From Frigidibacter albus (lineage in GTDB: Bacteria; Pseudomonadota; Alphaproteobacteria; Rhodobacterales; Rhodobacteraceae), in assembly GCF_009908165.1 (NCBI RefSeq), contig NZ_JAAAUC010000001.1, forward strand, positions 248,001 to 312,000: 64,000 nucleotides of DNA, in the 5' to 3' direction. Position numbers and translations under genes: made by a program. The notes under the pieces were generated by a model. The model did no database searches and had not been told where the DNA came from. It saw only the letters and a program-made list of their open reading frames with translations. Below, in pieces: positions 9,484 through 17,593 of this stretch; position 1 is the first letter of the stretch; every line of letters begins with the position of its first letter.

Positions 9484-10429
9484 GGGCGGGCGCCCGGTGC
9501 AGCAGCCACAGGAACAGCACCGAGCCGAGGATGCCCAGAACCGTGCCCACCGGCACCTCGTAGGGATAGCGCACCAGCCGCGCCAGCAGATCGCAAGCCA
9601 GCACCAGCGCGGCGCCGCCGGTGGCGACCACGGGAAGCGAGGCGCGCAGGTTGTCGCCCATGACGCGCGCCACGATGTTCGGCACCACCAGCCCGACGAA
9701 GGGCACCATCCCCACCGACACCACCACCATCGCCGTGACCACCGACACGACCAGAAGGCCAAGCCGCATCACCGCCCTGTGGTTCAGCCCCAGCCCGGTC
9801 GCGGCCTCTTCCCCCAGCCCCAGAATTGCGAACTGGTCGGCGGCGAACCAGGCCAGCGCGGCGGCGGCCGCGGCGATCCACAGCAGCTCATACCGCCCGG
9901 CGATCACGCCCGAAAACTCGCCGGTCATCAGCCAGATGCCGACATATTGCAAAAGGTCGGTCTGCCAGCCGATGAAGGTGACGCCGGCCTGCAGCACCCC
10001 TGCCAGCACCAGCCCGACCAGCGGCACCAGCAGCACCTCGCGCGGGGGCAGGCGGCGGATCAGCGCCAGGAAGATCGCCGTCGCCGCCAGCGCGCCAAGG
10101 CTGGCGACCAGCATCTTGGCCCAGATCGGCGCGGCGGGGGCCAGCACCGTCACCGCGAGCAACCCCAGCGCCGCGCCCTCGGCGGTGCCCACCGTGCCCG
10201 GCTCGACAAAGCGGTTGCGCACGATCTGTTGCATCACCACGCCGGCCACGGCCAGCGCCGCCCCGGTCAGGATCACCGCCACCGTCCGCGGCACGCGCGA
10301 GACGGTCACGATCAGGAAGGCCTGCGGATCGCTGGCGATGTGCGCCCAATCCACGCTCGCCGCGCCGATCATGACGCTGGCAAGCGACAGCGGCAGCAAG
10401 GCCGCGCCAAGGATCAGGGCCAGCCGCAC
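9476..10429 (-). CDS. Iron-siderophore ABC transporter permease, first subunit (FecCD family)
   Basis: This 317-residue inner-membrane permease has FecCD hallmarks: the early SRVPRTVAVILTGAALAVAG followed by VMQQIVRNRFVEPGTVG, then SVGMVPFVGLVVPNIVARVM before the coupling helix, and PYEVPVGTVLGILGSVLFLWLL at the C-terminus. Ten membrane segments are expected. It starts nine bases after the stop of the binding-protein gene and overlaps the next permease by eight bases, so the whole importer is one transcript. Confidence 0.88.
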   Translation of the reverse strand: MRLALILGAALLPLSLASVMIGAASVDWAHIASDPQAFLIVTVSRVPRTVAVILTGAALAVAGVVMQQIVRNRFVEPGTVGTAEGAALGLLAVTVLAPAAPIWAKMLVASLGALAATAIFLALIRRLPPREVLLVPLVGLVLAGVLQAGVTFIGWQTDLLQYVGIWLMTGEFSGVIAGRYELLWIAAAAAALAWFAADQFAILGLGEEAATGLGLNHRAVMRLGLLVVSVVTAMVVVSVGMVPFVGLVVPNIVARVMGDNLRASLPVVATGGAALVLACDLLARLVRYPYEVPVGTVLGILGSVLFLWLLHRAPARG

Positions 10430-10438
10430 CGGGCGCGC

Positions 10439-11335
10439 TCAGCCGGCGAAGGCTGCGAGCAGCTCGTCCAGCGTCTGCATCATCGAGGTGTAGCCGCCCC
10501 CGGCAATGTAGATCGGCGCCGGGTCGAGGTAGACGATCTGCCCCTTCTGCGCGGCGGTGGTGCCCTGCACCAGCGCATTGTCCAGCGTGGCACTCGCGCC
10601 GCCCGCCTCGCCGATGGCCGCCCCGCGGTCGATCACGATCAGCCAGTCGGGGTTCACCTCGGCGATGAACTCGAACGAGATCGCATCGCCATGGGTCTCG
10701 GGGTCGAGGTTCTCATGCGCCTCGGGCAGGTCCAGCGCGCTGTGGATCCAGCCAAAGCGCGAGCCCTCGCCATAGGCCGACACCTTCGGCCCGTTCGCCA
10801 TCACGATCAGCGCGGTGCCCTTGCCCGCGGCGGCCTCCGCCGTTTCGGCAAGTTTGGCATCCAGCGTGGCCAGCAGCTCACCCGCCTTGTCCTCCGCCCC
10901 GAAGATGGCACCGTAAGCCCCGATCCGGGCGCGCGCGTCGGCCACCAGATCCATCCCGATGGTCATGTCGATGGTCGGGGCAAGGCCCGAGACCGACTCG
11001 ACCTGGGTGGAGGACCGCCCGCCCAGAATGATCAGCTCCGGGCCAAGCGCGGCCAGCGCCTCCAGATCCGGCTCGAACAGGGTGCCGGCGGCGGCGGCGG
11101 CCCCGGCGAGGTCCGAGAGATAGGGGACATAGAGCTTGTCCGGCACGCCGGCAGGCGTGATTCCAAGCGCGTGGATCGTGTCAAGGGCGGCGATGTCGAA
11201 GACGGCCACCGTGTCGGGCTGCGCGGCAACGTCCACAGCGCCGCGCGCGGTGTCCACGTTGACGGTCTGGGCCGATGCGGGCAGGCAGGACAGCAGCGCC
11301 GCGGCGACAAGCCCGGCCAGGGAAAATCTGTTCAT
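10439..11335 (-). CDS. Iron-siderophore ABC transporter, periplasmic binding protein
   Basis: This 298-residue protein begins with a signal peptide (MNRFSLAGLVAAALLSCLPA, cleavage after SAQ). A class-III binding fold follows, with an N-lobe (TVAVFDIAALDTIHALGITP, ELIILGGRS), a long linking helix (residues about 140-185) and a C-lobe ending in YTSMMQTLDELLAAFAG. It resembles the FatB/VctP-like ferric-siderophore binding proteins. A long upstream open frame is not the gene: ATG 11335 precedes an obvious signal sequence. It is the first gene of the minus-strand operon and is divergent from the DUF2218 gene, with 123 bp between them. Confidence 0.88.
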   Translation of the reverse strand: MNRFSLAGLVAAALLSCLPASAQTVNVDTARGAVDVAAQPDTVAVFDIAALDTIHALGITPAGVPDKLYVPYLSDLAGAAAAAGTLFEPDLEALAALGPELIILGGRSSTQVESVSGLAPTIDMTIGMDLVADARARIGAYGAIFGAEDKAGELLATLDAKLAETAEAAAGKGTALIVMANGPKVSAYGEGSRFGWIHSALDLPEAHENLDPETHGDAISFEFIAEVNPDWLIVIDRGAAIGEAGGASATLDNALVQGTTAAQKGQIVYLDPAPIYIAGGGYTSMMQTLDELLAAFAG

Positions 11336-11427
11336 GGCGCACCTTTGCAAGGGTTTGCGCATGTGGCTGGGACTGGCTTCATGCTGGCGGAAGATCAATA
11401 TCCGCTTGCGGCAATGGGGTCCAGACA

Positions 11428-11455
11428 CTATTCCGGTAGAAACAGTCAGGAATAG
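11428..11455 (+). promoter_or_regulatory. Inverted repeat over the ribosome-binding site of the DUF2218 gene
   Basis: CTATTCC (11428-11434) and GGAATAG (11449-11455) are perfect 7-bp inverted arms with a 14-base spacer. The right arm includes the AGGAA ribosome-binding sequence three bases before the ATG. In RNA it could hide the start. In DNA it could be an operator in the divergent promoter region shared with the binding-protein gene. Confidence 0.35.
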
Positions 11456-11458
11456 CCG

Positions 11459-11773
11459 ATGTATGTGACCACTGCCCGCTACCCGACCGCCCATGCCTCG
11501 AAATACCTGCAGCAGCTTTGCAAGCATTTCGCCCACAAGGTCGAGGTCGAACATGACGAGACCACCGGCCGCAGCGCGCTGATGTCCGGTGTGGCAGAGA
11601 TGCGCGCAGATGCGGATGCGCTGCATGTCCGCATCACCGCCGAGGATCCCAAGAGCGTGATCCAGACCCGCTTTGCGATCGACAGCCATCTGGTGACCTT
11701 TGCCCACCGGGAAGGCTTTCTTGGCCTCAGCTGGCAGATGGAAACAGAGGCCAAAGCGCTCCCCGCCGACTGA
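11459..11773 (+). CDS. DUF2218 family protein
   Basis: This 104-residue protein has the DUF2218 pattern, namely an N-terminal TARYPTAHASKYLQQLCKHF followed by HKVEVE, and then FAIDSHLVTFAHRE near the C-terminus. DUF2218 proteins are small, of unknown biochemical role, and are repeatedly encoded beside siderophore-interacting proteins or ferric-siderophore transporters. That fits the divergent iron importer here. There is no signal peptide, so it acts in the cytoplasm. An inverted repeat covers its ribosome-binding site. Confidence 0.8.
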   Translation: MYVTTARYPTAHASKYLQQLCKHFAHKVEVEHDETTGRSALMSGVAEMRADADALHVRITAEDPKSVIQTRFAIDSHLVTFAHREGFLGLSWQMETEAKALPAD

Positions 11774-12130
11774 CGCGCCCCTCGCGGGCGTCCGCCCATA
11801 CTGCCGCCCCAGGTCCGCATTGGCGCGAGGCTCAGGGTGGCAAGGACCTTGGCTGCTGGCTTGTCCTCGCTCGCGATGCTTCCCGCGGTCAAAGGTACCC
11901 GCATGGCCCGTTCGCGGCAGTGCCACCTGTCGCCGGTGCGGCCCATATGGCTCGTGCCCCGGATGGAAAGATCGGCTTTCGCGGCTGCGGCGCGGTGACT
12001 TCACCGCCCGTCCAGTCATCGACATGACTCCAATAGCCGTCGCAGCCGCAGGTCGGGATCGTCGATCCTGAGCCTTCGCCTTGGGCGGGTCAAACGCGCT
12101 GCACCCTCGCCGCACCAAGGCGCCGGGTCG
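11774..12130. other. Intergenic region without a supported gene
   Basis: This 357-bp stretch between the DUF2218 gene and the NnrR-type box contains only short open frames. These are extensions of neighbours or have no family resemblance. I see no RNA gene and no strong terminator. Confidence 0.5.
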
Positions 12131-12144
12131 TTGCGCTGGCACAA
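12131..12144 (+). promoter_or_regulatory. NnrR/FNR-type operator upstream of norC
   Basis: TTGCG-CTGG-CACAA is a 14-bp dyad matching the TTGCG-N4-CRCAA style of NO-responsive Crp/FNR-family (NnrR) sites in Rhodobacter nor promoters, as I recall them. It ends 61 bp before the norC start, a suitable position for activation. It would switch on the nor operon when nitric oxide is present under low oxygen. Confidence 0.7.
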
Positions 12145-12205
12145 CGTCGCGCAGAGCGCGTCGGGTTAGACCGGCCCGATCCGCAACAATCGCCAGGACG
12201 ACGCC

Positions 12206-12658
12206 ATGTCAGAGATCCTCACGAAGTCACGGGCCAGGAACATCTTCTACGGCGGCTCGCTGTTCTTCATCGTCGTGTTCGTGATCATGACGATCCATTC
12301 CCACCGCTACGTGGTGAACGTCTCCACTGCCGGGATGCCGCTGTCGCCCGAGGTGATCCTCGGCAAACATGTCTGGGAGCGGCATAGCTGCATCAACTGC
12401 CACACCCTGCACGGCGAGGGGGCCTATTTCGCGCCCGAGCTTGGCAATGTGATGACCCGCTGGGGCGTGCTGGACGACCCCGAAGCCGCCTTCGAGACGA
12501 TGGATGGCTGGATGGCCGCCCAACCCAGCGGCATCGAAGGCCGGCGCCAGATGCCGTTCTTCGAGATCACCCCCGAAGAGATGCGCGGTCTGGCAGAGTT
12601 CCTGCGCTGGGCCGATCAGACCGATACCCAAGGCTGGCCGCCGACGGATGCGGGCTAG
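12206..12658 (+). CDS. norC: Nitric oxide reductase subunit C (cytochrome c)
   Basis: This 150-residue membrane-anchored c-type cytochrome has a single transmembrane helix (residues about 14-31) followed by a periplasmic heme domain. The heme-binding motif is CINCH (Cys62, Cys65, His66), and the likely axial methionine lies in RRQMPFFEITPEEM. It passes electrons to the heme b/non-heme iron centre of NorB, which reduces NO to N2O. It is the first gene of the nor operon and has an AGGA sequence before the ATG. Its length is normal for the family. Confidence 0.96.
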   Translation: MSEILTKSRARNIFYGGSLFFIVVFVIMTIHSHRYVVNVSTAGMPLSPEVILGKHVWERHSCINCHTLHGEGAYFAPELGNVMTRWGVLDDPEAAFETMDGWMAAQPSGIEGRRQMPFFEITPEEMRGLAEFLRWADQTDTQGWPPTDAG

Positions 12659-12668
12659 GAGAGAGCAC

Positions 12669-14021
12669 ATGAAATACCAATCGCAAAAGGTCGCCTACGC
12701 CTATTTCCTCGTGGCGATGGGGCTGTTCGGCATCCAGGTCCTCGGCGGGCTGCTGGCCGGCTGGGTCTATGTCTGGCCCAATACCCTCTCGGAACTGCTG
12801 CCCTTCAACATCATCCGCATGATCCACACCAATGCGCTGATCGTCTGGCTGCTGCTGGGGTTTTTCGGGGCCGCCTATTTCCTTGTCCCCGAGGAAGCGG
12901 AATGTGAGATCTGGTCGGTCAAGCTGGCCTATCTGCAGCTGATCATCCTCGTCGTCGGCACGCTGGGGGCCGTCGGCGGCTACCTCGTCGGCATCCATGG
13001 CGGGCGCGAGTTTCTGGAACAACCGCTCTGGGTCAAGTTCGGCATCCTCGTGGCGGCGGTGATCTTCTTGCTGAACATTTCGATGACCGTGCTGGCGGGG
13101 CGCAAGACTGCGATCACCGGCGTGCTGCTGACCGGCCTTTGGCTGCTGTCGCTGCTGTGGATCTTCGCCTTCATCAACCCCGACAACCTGAGCCTCGACA
13201 AGATGTACTGGTGGTTCGTCATCCACCTCTGGGTCGAGGGCACGTGGGAGCTGGTGATGGCCGCGATCCTGGCCTTCCTGATGCTGAAGCTGACGGGGGT
13301 GGACCGCGAGGTGGTGGAAAAATGGCTCTACGTCATCGTCGCCACGGCGCTCTTCTCCGGCATCCTTGGCACCGGCCACCATTTCTACTGGATCGGCCTG
13401 CCCGCCTACTGGCAGTGGACGGGATCCATCTTCTCGGCCTTCGAGGTGGTGCCGTTCTTCGCGATGATGTCCTTCGCCTTCATCATGGTCTGGAAGGGCC
13501 GCCGCAACCATCCCAACAAGGCGGCGCTGCTCTGGGCGCTTGGCTCGGCGACGGTGGCGTTCTTCGGGGCGGGCGTCTGGGGCTTCCTGCACACCTTCCA
13601 CGGCGTCAACTTTTACACCCACGGCACCCAGATCACCGCCGCGCACGGGCACCTTGCCTTCTATGGCGCCTATGTGGCGATGAACCTTGCGATCATCACC
13701 TATGCGATGCCGCTGCTGCGCGGCCGCGCCCCCTACAATCAGGTGCTGAACATGGTGTCGTTCTGGCTGATGACCGGGGGCATGGCGTTCATGACCTTCG
13801 TGCTGACCTTCGCCGGCACGATCCAGACCCATATGCAGCGCATCGTCGGCGACTATTACATGGATGTGCAGGACCAGTTGGCCCTGTTCTACATGATGCG
13901 CCTTGGCGCTGGCGTCTGCGTGGCGCTGGGGGCTGTCCTGTTCATCTACAGCCAGGTCGTGGTGCGGCGTGAGATCATCACCCCCAACACCATGCCCAAG
14001 GCCGAGGGAGAGACCGCATGA
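12669..14021 (+). CDS. norB: Nitric oxide reductase subunit B
   Basis: This 450-residue, 12-helix protein of the heme-copper oxidase superfamily is the catalytic subunit of cNOR, reducing 2 NO to N2O in denitrification or NO detoxification. Metal-ligand histidines appear in RMIHTNALIVW, VIHLWVEGTWE, GTGHHFYWIG and ITAAHGHLAFYGAY. The glutamate of WVEGTWE is the family's conserved residue near the non-heme iron. The ATG at 12669 follows AGGAGAG and lies 10 bases after norC. A longer open frame begins inside norC and is not used. The stop overlaps norQ. Confidence 0.96.
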   Translation: MKYQSQKVAYAYFLVAMGLFGIQVLGGLLAGWVYVWPNTLSELLPFNIIRMIHTNALIVWLLLGFFGAAYFLVPEEAECEIWSVKLAYLQLIILVVGTLGAVGGYLVGIHGGREFLEQPLWVKFGILVAAVIFLLNISMTVLAGRKTAITGVLLTGLWLLSLLWIFAFINPDNLSLDKMYWWFVIHLWVEGTWELVMAAILAFLMLKLTGVDREVVEKWLYVIVATALFSGILGTGHHFYWIGLPAYWQWTGSIFSAFEVVPFFAMMSFAFIMVWKGRRNHPNKAALLWALGSATVAFFGAGVWGFLHTFHGVNFYTHGTQITAAHGHLAFYGAYVAMNLAIITYAMPLLRGRAPYNQVLNMVSFWLMTGGMAFMTFVLTFAGTIQTHMQRIVGDYYMDVQDQLALFYMMRLGAGVCVALGAVLFIYSQVVVRREIITPNTMPKAEGETA

Positions 14022-14824
14022 ACGCGCTCGCCCCGGACCGCGCCGACCGCACGGCGCCCTATTACCGCCCCGTTGCGCAGGAATGCGCACTGTTCGAGGC
14101 GGCCCATGCCAAAGGTCTTCCCCTTCTTCTGAAGGGGCCGACCGGCTGCGGCAAGACGCGGTTCGTGGAGCATATGGCGGCGCGGCTTGGCCGCCCGCTC
14201 TACACCGTCGCCTGCCATGACGATCTGTCCGCCGCCGACCTGATCGGCCGCTACCTGCTGCGCGGCGGCGAGACTGAATGGGTGGATGGCCCGCTGACCC
14301 GCGCCGTGCGGGAAGGGGCGATCTGCTACCTTGACGAGGTGATCGAGGCGCGCAAGGACGTGACGGTGGTGCTGCACCCGCTGACCGACAACCGCCGCAC
14401 CCTGATGATCGACCGCACCGGCGAAGAGCTGGTGGCCCCGCCGGGCTTCATGCTGGTGGCCAGCTACAACCCCGGCTACCAGAACATTCTCAAACGCCTG
14501 AAACCCTCGACCCGGCAACGGTTCCTGTCGATCACCTTCGGCTTTCCCGATCCGGCGACCGAGGTGGCGGTGGTGGCGCGCGAAAGCGGGCTGGATGCCG
14601 CGCGGGTTGCCCCGCTGGTGCGGCTGGCGGGGATGATCCGCGCGCTGTCGGGGATGGATCTGGAGGAGGGCGTCTCCACCCGCCTGCTGATCTATGCCGC
14701 CAGCCTGATCGCCGCGGGGATGCCGCTGGAGCGTGCCTTGCAGGCCGCCGTGGTGGAGCCGCTGACCGATGAGCCCGACGTGGCGCAGGCGCTGCGCGAC
14801 CTTATCGCCAGCGTCTACGGCTAG
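14018..14824 (+). CDS. norQ: NorQ, MoxR-type AAA+ ATPase for nitric oxide reductase maturation
   Basis: This 268-residue AAA+ protein has Walker A GPTGCGKT (residues 40-48 region), Walker B ICYLDEVIEA and the sensor stretch FMLVASYNPGYQ. With NorD it forms the chaperone that inserts the non-heme iron into NorB. The ATG overlaps the norB stop by four bases, and norD begins five bases after the norQ stop. Related CbbQ proteins serve Rubisco, but the operon position settles the role here. Confidence 0.95.
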   Translation: MNALAPDRADRTAPYYRPVAQECALFEAAHAKGLPLLLKGPTGCGKTRFVEHMAARLGRPLYTVACHDDLSAADLIGRYLLRGGETEWVDGPLTRAVREGAICYLDEVIEARKDVTVVLHPLTDNRRTLMIDRTGEELVAPPGFMLVASYNPGYQNILKRLKPSTRQRFLSITFGFPDPATEVAVVARESGLDAARVAPLVRLAGMIRALSGMDLEEGVSTRLLIYAASLIAAGMPLERALQAAVVEPLTDEPDVAQALRDLIASVYG

Positions 14825-14828
14825 CGCC

Positions 14829-16706
14829 ATGGCCCTGCACCCGATGGACCTGATGGAGCCCGAGGAAACCGTCGGCAACCTCTGGCACGGGCTCGCCCTG
14901 CGACTGGCCCCGGTGACGGGGCATGAGGGCAGCGCGGTGACGCTGGAGGCCCTGCGCCCCAGCGTCACCCTGCTGTTCCGCGCGCTTGGCGGTGCGCCGG
15001 GGGTCGAGGTTGCGGCCAGCCCCGCCACCGCCTCGCGCCACCGCCGCGGGCTTGGCGCCCATCTGGCCGAGGCGCGGGTGCTCGAGCATGTTGCCCGCTT
15101 TGATGGGAGCAGCCTGCGCATGCCGCCGGTGATGGAGGCGTTCCCGACGGTGGAGCTGAACCGCGCCGCCTATCTGTGGCTGGCCGCCCTCGCGGCGCTG
15201 GCAGAGCCTGATGCCGCGCCTGCCGACCCCTTGGCCGCCGACCTTGCGCATCTGGCGGCGATGCACCGCGCGACCGCCCGGGTGCTGCTGCTCTGCCCCG
15301 GGCTGCGCGCGCCCCATGCCGCGTTCTGCGCGCATCTGGCCGCCGCGCCGCTTGCCGCCGCCTCCCCCGCCGAACGCCGGGTGGCTGATCTTGCCCGCGC
15401 CGTGCTGGCGGGAGACACCCCGCCCCTGCAGGACGCCGCCCCCGCCCCCCGCGGCTATGCCCCGCTGGCGCCGCTGCCGATCTGGCTGCGGCTCGATGCT
15501 GCCGGCGCCGGGGCCAGCGCCGCACCCGATGGCGATGCGATCAGCGCGCCGCCCGGCCTTGCCTCTGCCACCCGCAAGCAGGCGATGCGCGAGGAGAACG
15601 AGCAGGCCAACCGCACCGACAGCTTCATCATGCACCGCTTTGAATCGATCCTGTCCTGGGTCGAGAGCATGGGGCTGAACCGCGCCACCGATGATGACGA
15701 TCTGCAAAACGCCCAGAAGGCGGCCGAGGATCAGGACCACATCGCCCTGACCCGTCACCACAAACGCGCCGCCACCCGGCTGCGCCTGCATCTCGACCTT
15801 GCGCCGCAAGATGCCGACCATGAACGGCTGTCGGACCGCTTCACCTATCCCGAATGGAACCACCGTGCCCGCGCCTATATGCCGGACCACACCCGCGTGC
15901 TGGAGGCAGAGGCGAGCCCCGGCGAGAGCTTCGCCCCCGACCCGCGGCTGATGGCCCGGGTGCGCCAGCAGTTCCAGGCGCTGCACCCCCGCCGTATCCT
16001 GATGCCGCGGCAGGTGGACGGGGCAGAGCTGGACCTTGACGCGCTGATCGCCGCGCGCGTCACCCTGCGCGCCAGCGGGCAGGCCAGCGACCGCATCTTC
16101 CGCGACCTGCGGCAGGTGGAACGCGATCTGTCGGTGGCGATCCTGATGGACTGCTCGCGCTCCACCGAATCCGTGGTGGGCACCCGCAGCATCATCGACA
16201 CCATGCGCGAGGCGCTGGCGGCGCTGGCGGGCGGCATTGATGCCGCAGGCGACCGGCTGGCGATCTGGGGGTTCTCGTCGCTGCGCCGCGACCGGGTGTT
16301 CCTGACCCGCTGCAAGGGCTTCGAGGGACGGGTGACGCCCGAGGTGACCGCCCGCATCGGCGGCCTGCATCCGGGGCACTATACAAGGCTGGGGGCGGCG
16401 ATCCGCCATGCCTCGGCCCAGCTTGCTACCGAGCCCTCGGCGCGCAAGCTGCTGCTGGTGCTGACCGATGGCAAGCCCAACGATCTTGACCACTACGAGG
16501 GCGTCCACGGCATCGAAGACAGCCATATGGCGGTGCGTGAGGCGCGGCGCGCGGGGCAGGCGGTCCACGCAGTCATCGTCGATGCCGACGGGCAGGACTG
16601 GTTCGCCCGCATCTTCGGCCGCGCCGGGTTCACCCTGCTGCCCGATCCCGCCCGGCTGGGCCGTGCCCTGCCTGACATCTACCGTTCGCTGACACAGGAG
16701 ACCTGA
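14829..16706 (+). CDS. norD: NorD, von Willebrand factor A domain protein for nitric oxide reductase activation
   Basis: This is a 625-residue cytoplasmic protein. The first 400 residues are an alpha-helical, Ala-rich region. The C-terminal VWA domain (about residues 430-620) has the metal-ion-dependent adhesion motif DCSRS in AILMDCSRSTES and the second motif LVLTDGKPNDLDHYEG. It partners NorQ in activating NorB. The start at ATG 14829 follows the norQ stop. An earlier in-frame ATG lies inside norQ and is rejected. The middle section (residues about 260-320) is charged and probably flexible. Confidence 0.93.
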   Translation: MALHPMDLMEPEETVGNLWHGLALRLAPVTGHEGSAVTLEALRPSVTLLFRALGGAPGVEVAASPATASRHRRGLGAHLAEARVLEHVARFDGSSLRMPPVMEAFPTVELNRAAYLWLAALAALAEPDAAPADPLAADLAHLAAMHRATARVLLLCPGLRAPHAAFCAHLAAAPLAAASPAERRVADLARAVLAGDTPPLQDAAPAPRGYAPLAPLPIWLRLDAAGAGASAAPDGDAISAPPGLASATRKQAMREENEQANRTDSFIMHRFESILSWVESMGLNRATDDDDLQNAQKAAEDQDHIALTRHHKRAATRLRLHLDLAPQDADHERLSDRFTYPEWNHRARAYMPDHTRVLEAEASPGESFAPDPRLMARVRQQFQALHPRRILMPRQVDGAELDLDALIAARVTLRASGQASDRIFRDLRQVERDLSVAILMDCSRSTESVVGTRSIIDTMREALAALAGGIDAAGDRLAIWGFSSLRRDRVFLTRCKGFEGRVTPEVTARIGGLHPGHYTRLGAAIRHASAQLATEPSARKLLLVLTDGKPNDLDHYEGVHGIEDSHMAVREARRAGQAVHAVIVDADGQDWFARIFGRAGFTLLPDPARLGRALPDIYRSLTQET

Positions 16707-16707
16707 C

Positions 16708-16896
16708 ATGCGCCTTCCCCTCTGCCTTGCCGCCATCCTTGCCGCCACCCTCTCTCCGGCCACAGCCTTTGCCGAGGCCTTCCAGCGCCCGATCCCCGAG
16801 CCGCAGACCGCCCAGGCGGAGATCAGCTATTTCGCCGCCTCGGTGTTGCTGCTGATGGCTCTGATCGGCGTGCAATGGTTGATCAGCCGCAGATGA
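16708..16896 (+). CDS. Tiny membrane protein in nor operon
   Basis: This 62-residue ORF starts one base after the norD stop, with CAGGAG seven bases before the ATG. It has a signal-peptide-like N-terminus (RLPLCLAAILAATLSPATAF) and one C-terminal membrane helix (SYFAASVLLLMALIGVQWLI) ending in two arginines. It overlaps the next small gene by four bases. I do not recognise it with certainty. Its place corresponds to where norE/norF lie in other denitrifiers, so a small accessory role in NO reductase assembly is possible. The tight coupling argues that it is a real gene. Confidence 0.6.
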   Translation: MRLPLCLAAILAATLSPATAFAEAFQRPIPEPQTAQAEISYFAASVLLLMALIGVQWLISRR

Positions 16897-17105
16897 CCCG
16901 GATGCGCCTGACCCTTATCCTCTATCCGTTCGGGGCCGGGGCCATGGCGGTCAATCTGTTCTTCGCCTCGCTGATCGGCAGCTGGCTTGGCTGGCCGGTC
17001 CTGACGCCGGTGCAGTCCGTCCTGGGCGGGTTGGTGCTCGGCATCCCTGCCACATGGGCTTTCGCCGGCCATATCCGTCGGCTGATGCAAAAAGCCGACG
17101 GGTGA
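16893..17105 (+). CDS. Small two-helix membrane protein, NnrT/NorF-like
   Basis: This 70-residue protein has two hydrophobic segments (LTLILYPFGAGAMAVNLFFA, and LGGLVLGIPATWAFAG), linked by LIGSWLGWPVLTPVQ. The ATG at 16893 overlaps the stop of the preceding gene (ATGA). I recall proteins of this pattern annotated as NnrT in Rhodobacteraceae nor regions, but cannot verify it here. It is the last gene of the nor operon. A full-size norE (a COX III-like protein) is absent from the window. Confidence 0.55.
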   Translation: MTRMRLTLILYPFGAGAMAVNLFFASLIGSWLGWPVLTPVQSVLGGLVLGIPATWAFAGHIRRLMQKADG

Positions 17106-17232
17106 CGACGGCGTGCCTTCCGCCGCCGCAGTTTCCCAGTGGCACCATCCCTTTCACATGACATTCTGCTGGACGATGGGGCAGGGTTTGGGTCGATGCG
17201 AAGAGCGCGGCACCGGTCGACCCGTTCGGAAA

Positions 17233-17422
17233 AGTGATGGATCCAAGCAACTCACGGCCTTTCGCACAGTCATGCGACACCGCACGATCACCGAGGCGGC
17301 GCGAGCCCTGCATGTCAGCCCGCCGTCATCCGGCTGATCTGCGATCTGGAGGCGAGGATAGGTTTCCGCTGCTCCACGGGTCCCTGCGCCCCCGCAATCC
17401 CCTTCCTCTCGGGTCGACCTGA
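17233..17422 (+). pseudogene. Decayed LysR-family regulator fragment
   Basis: Three consecutive frames can be joined into the N-terminal HTH of a LysR protein. The first frame gives KQLTAFRTVMRHRTITEAAR then ALHVSPP. A one-base shift gives AVIRLICDLEARIGF, and a second shift gives FPLLHGSLRP before a stop at 17422. That order matches the standard LysR N-terminus (AFRAVMETGSITEAA, SQPAVSRLI, DLEARIGFPLF). At least two frameshifts are needed, and nothing resembling the effector domain follows before the lrp-like gene. I read this as the remnant of a lost regulator, not a functional gene. Confidence 0.65.
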
Positions 17423-17516
17423 GGGGCTTGCAGGGGCACCCACCGCCGTTCCCATGGACCGAAGCCTTGGAACATGCCACGCGGAATCTGCCCCGCTGCG
17501 CATGAAATCTCTCGCA

Positions 17517-17544
17517 TTGCCGCGTGAGCGTGATAAAATATACT
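17517..17544 (+). promoter_or_regulatory. Probable promoter of the Lrp/AsnC gene
   Basis: TTGCCG (17517-17522), a 16-bp spacer and TATACT (17539-17544) lie about 50 bp upstream of the ATG, in an AT-rich patch. GTGAG (17524-17528) and CTCAC (17543-17547) form an inverted repeat across the -10 element. That would fit autoregulation. Confidence 0.45.
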
Positions 17545-17593
17545 CACACTGCCCGCTGAGCGCAGTATCCTCGATCCAACCGTCAGGACACCC

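Noticed and set aside
7310-11455. Two long plus-strand open frames (649 and 652 codons)
   Set aside because: They lie opposite the well-supported MarR, ABC ATPase, permease and binding-protein genes. They have only low-complexity His/Arg/Gln sequence.
12567-14090. 507-codon minus-strand frame opposite norB
   Set aside because: It is the shadow of norB. It has no family resemblance and an extreme charged composition.
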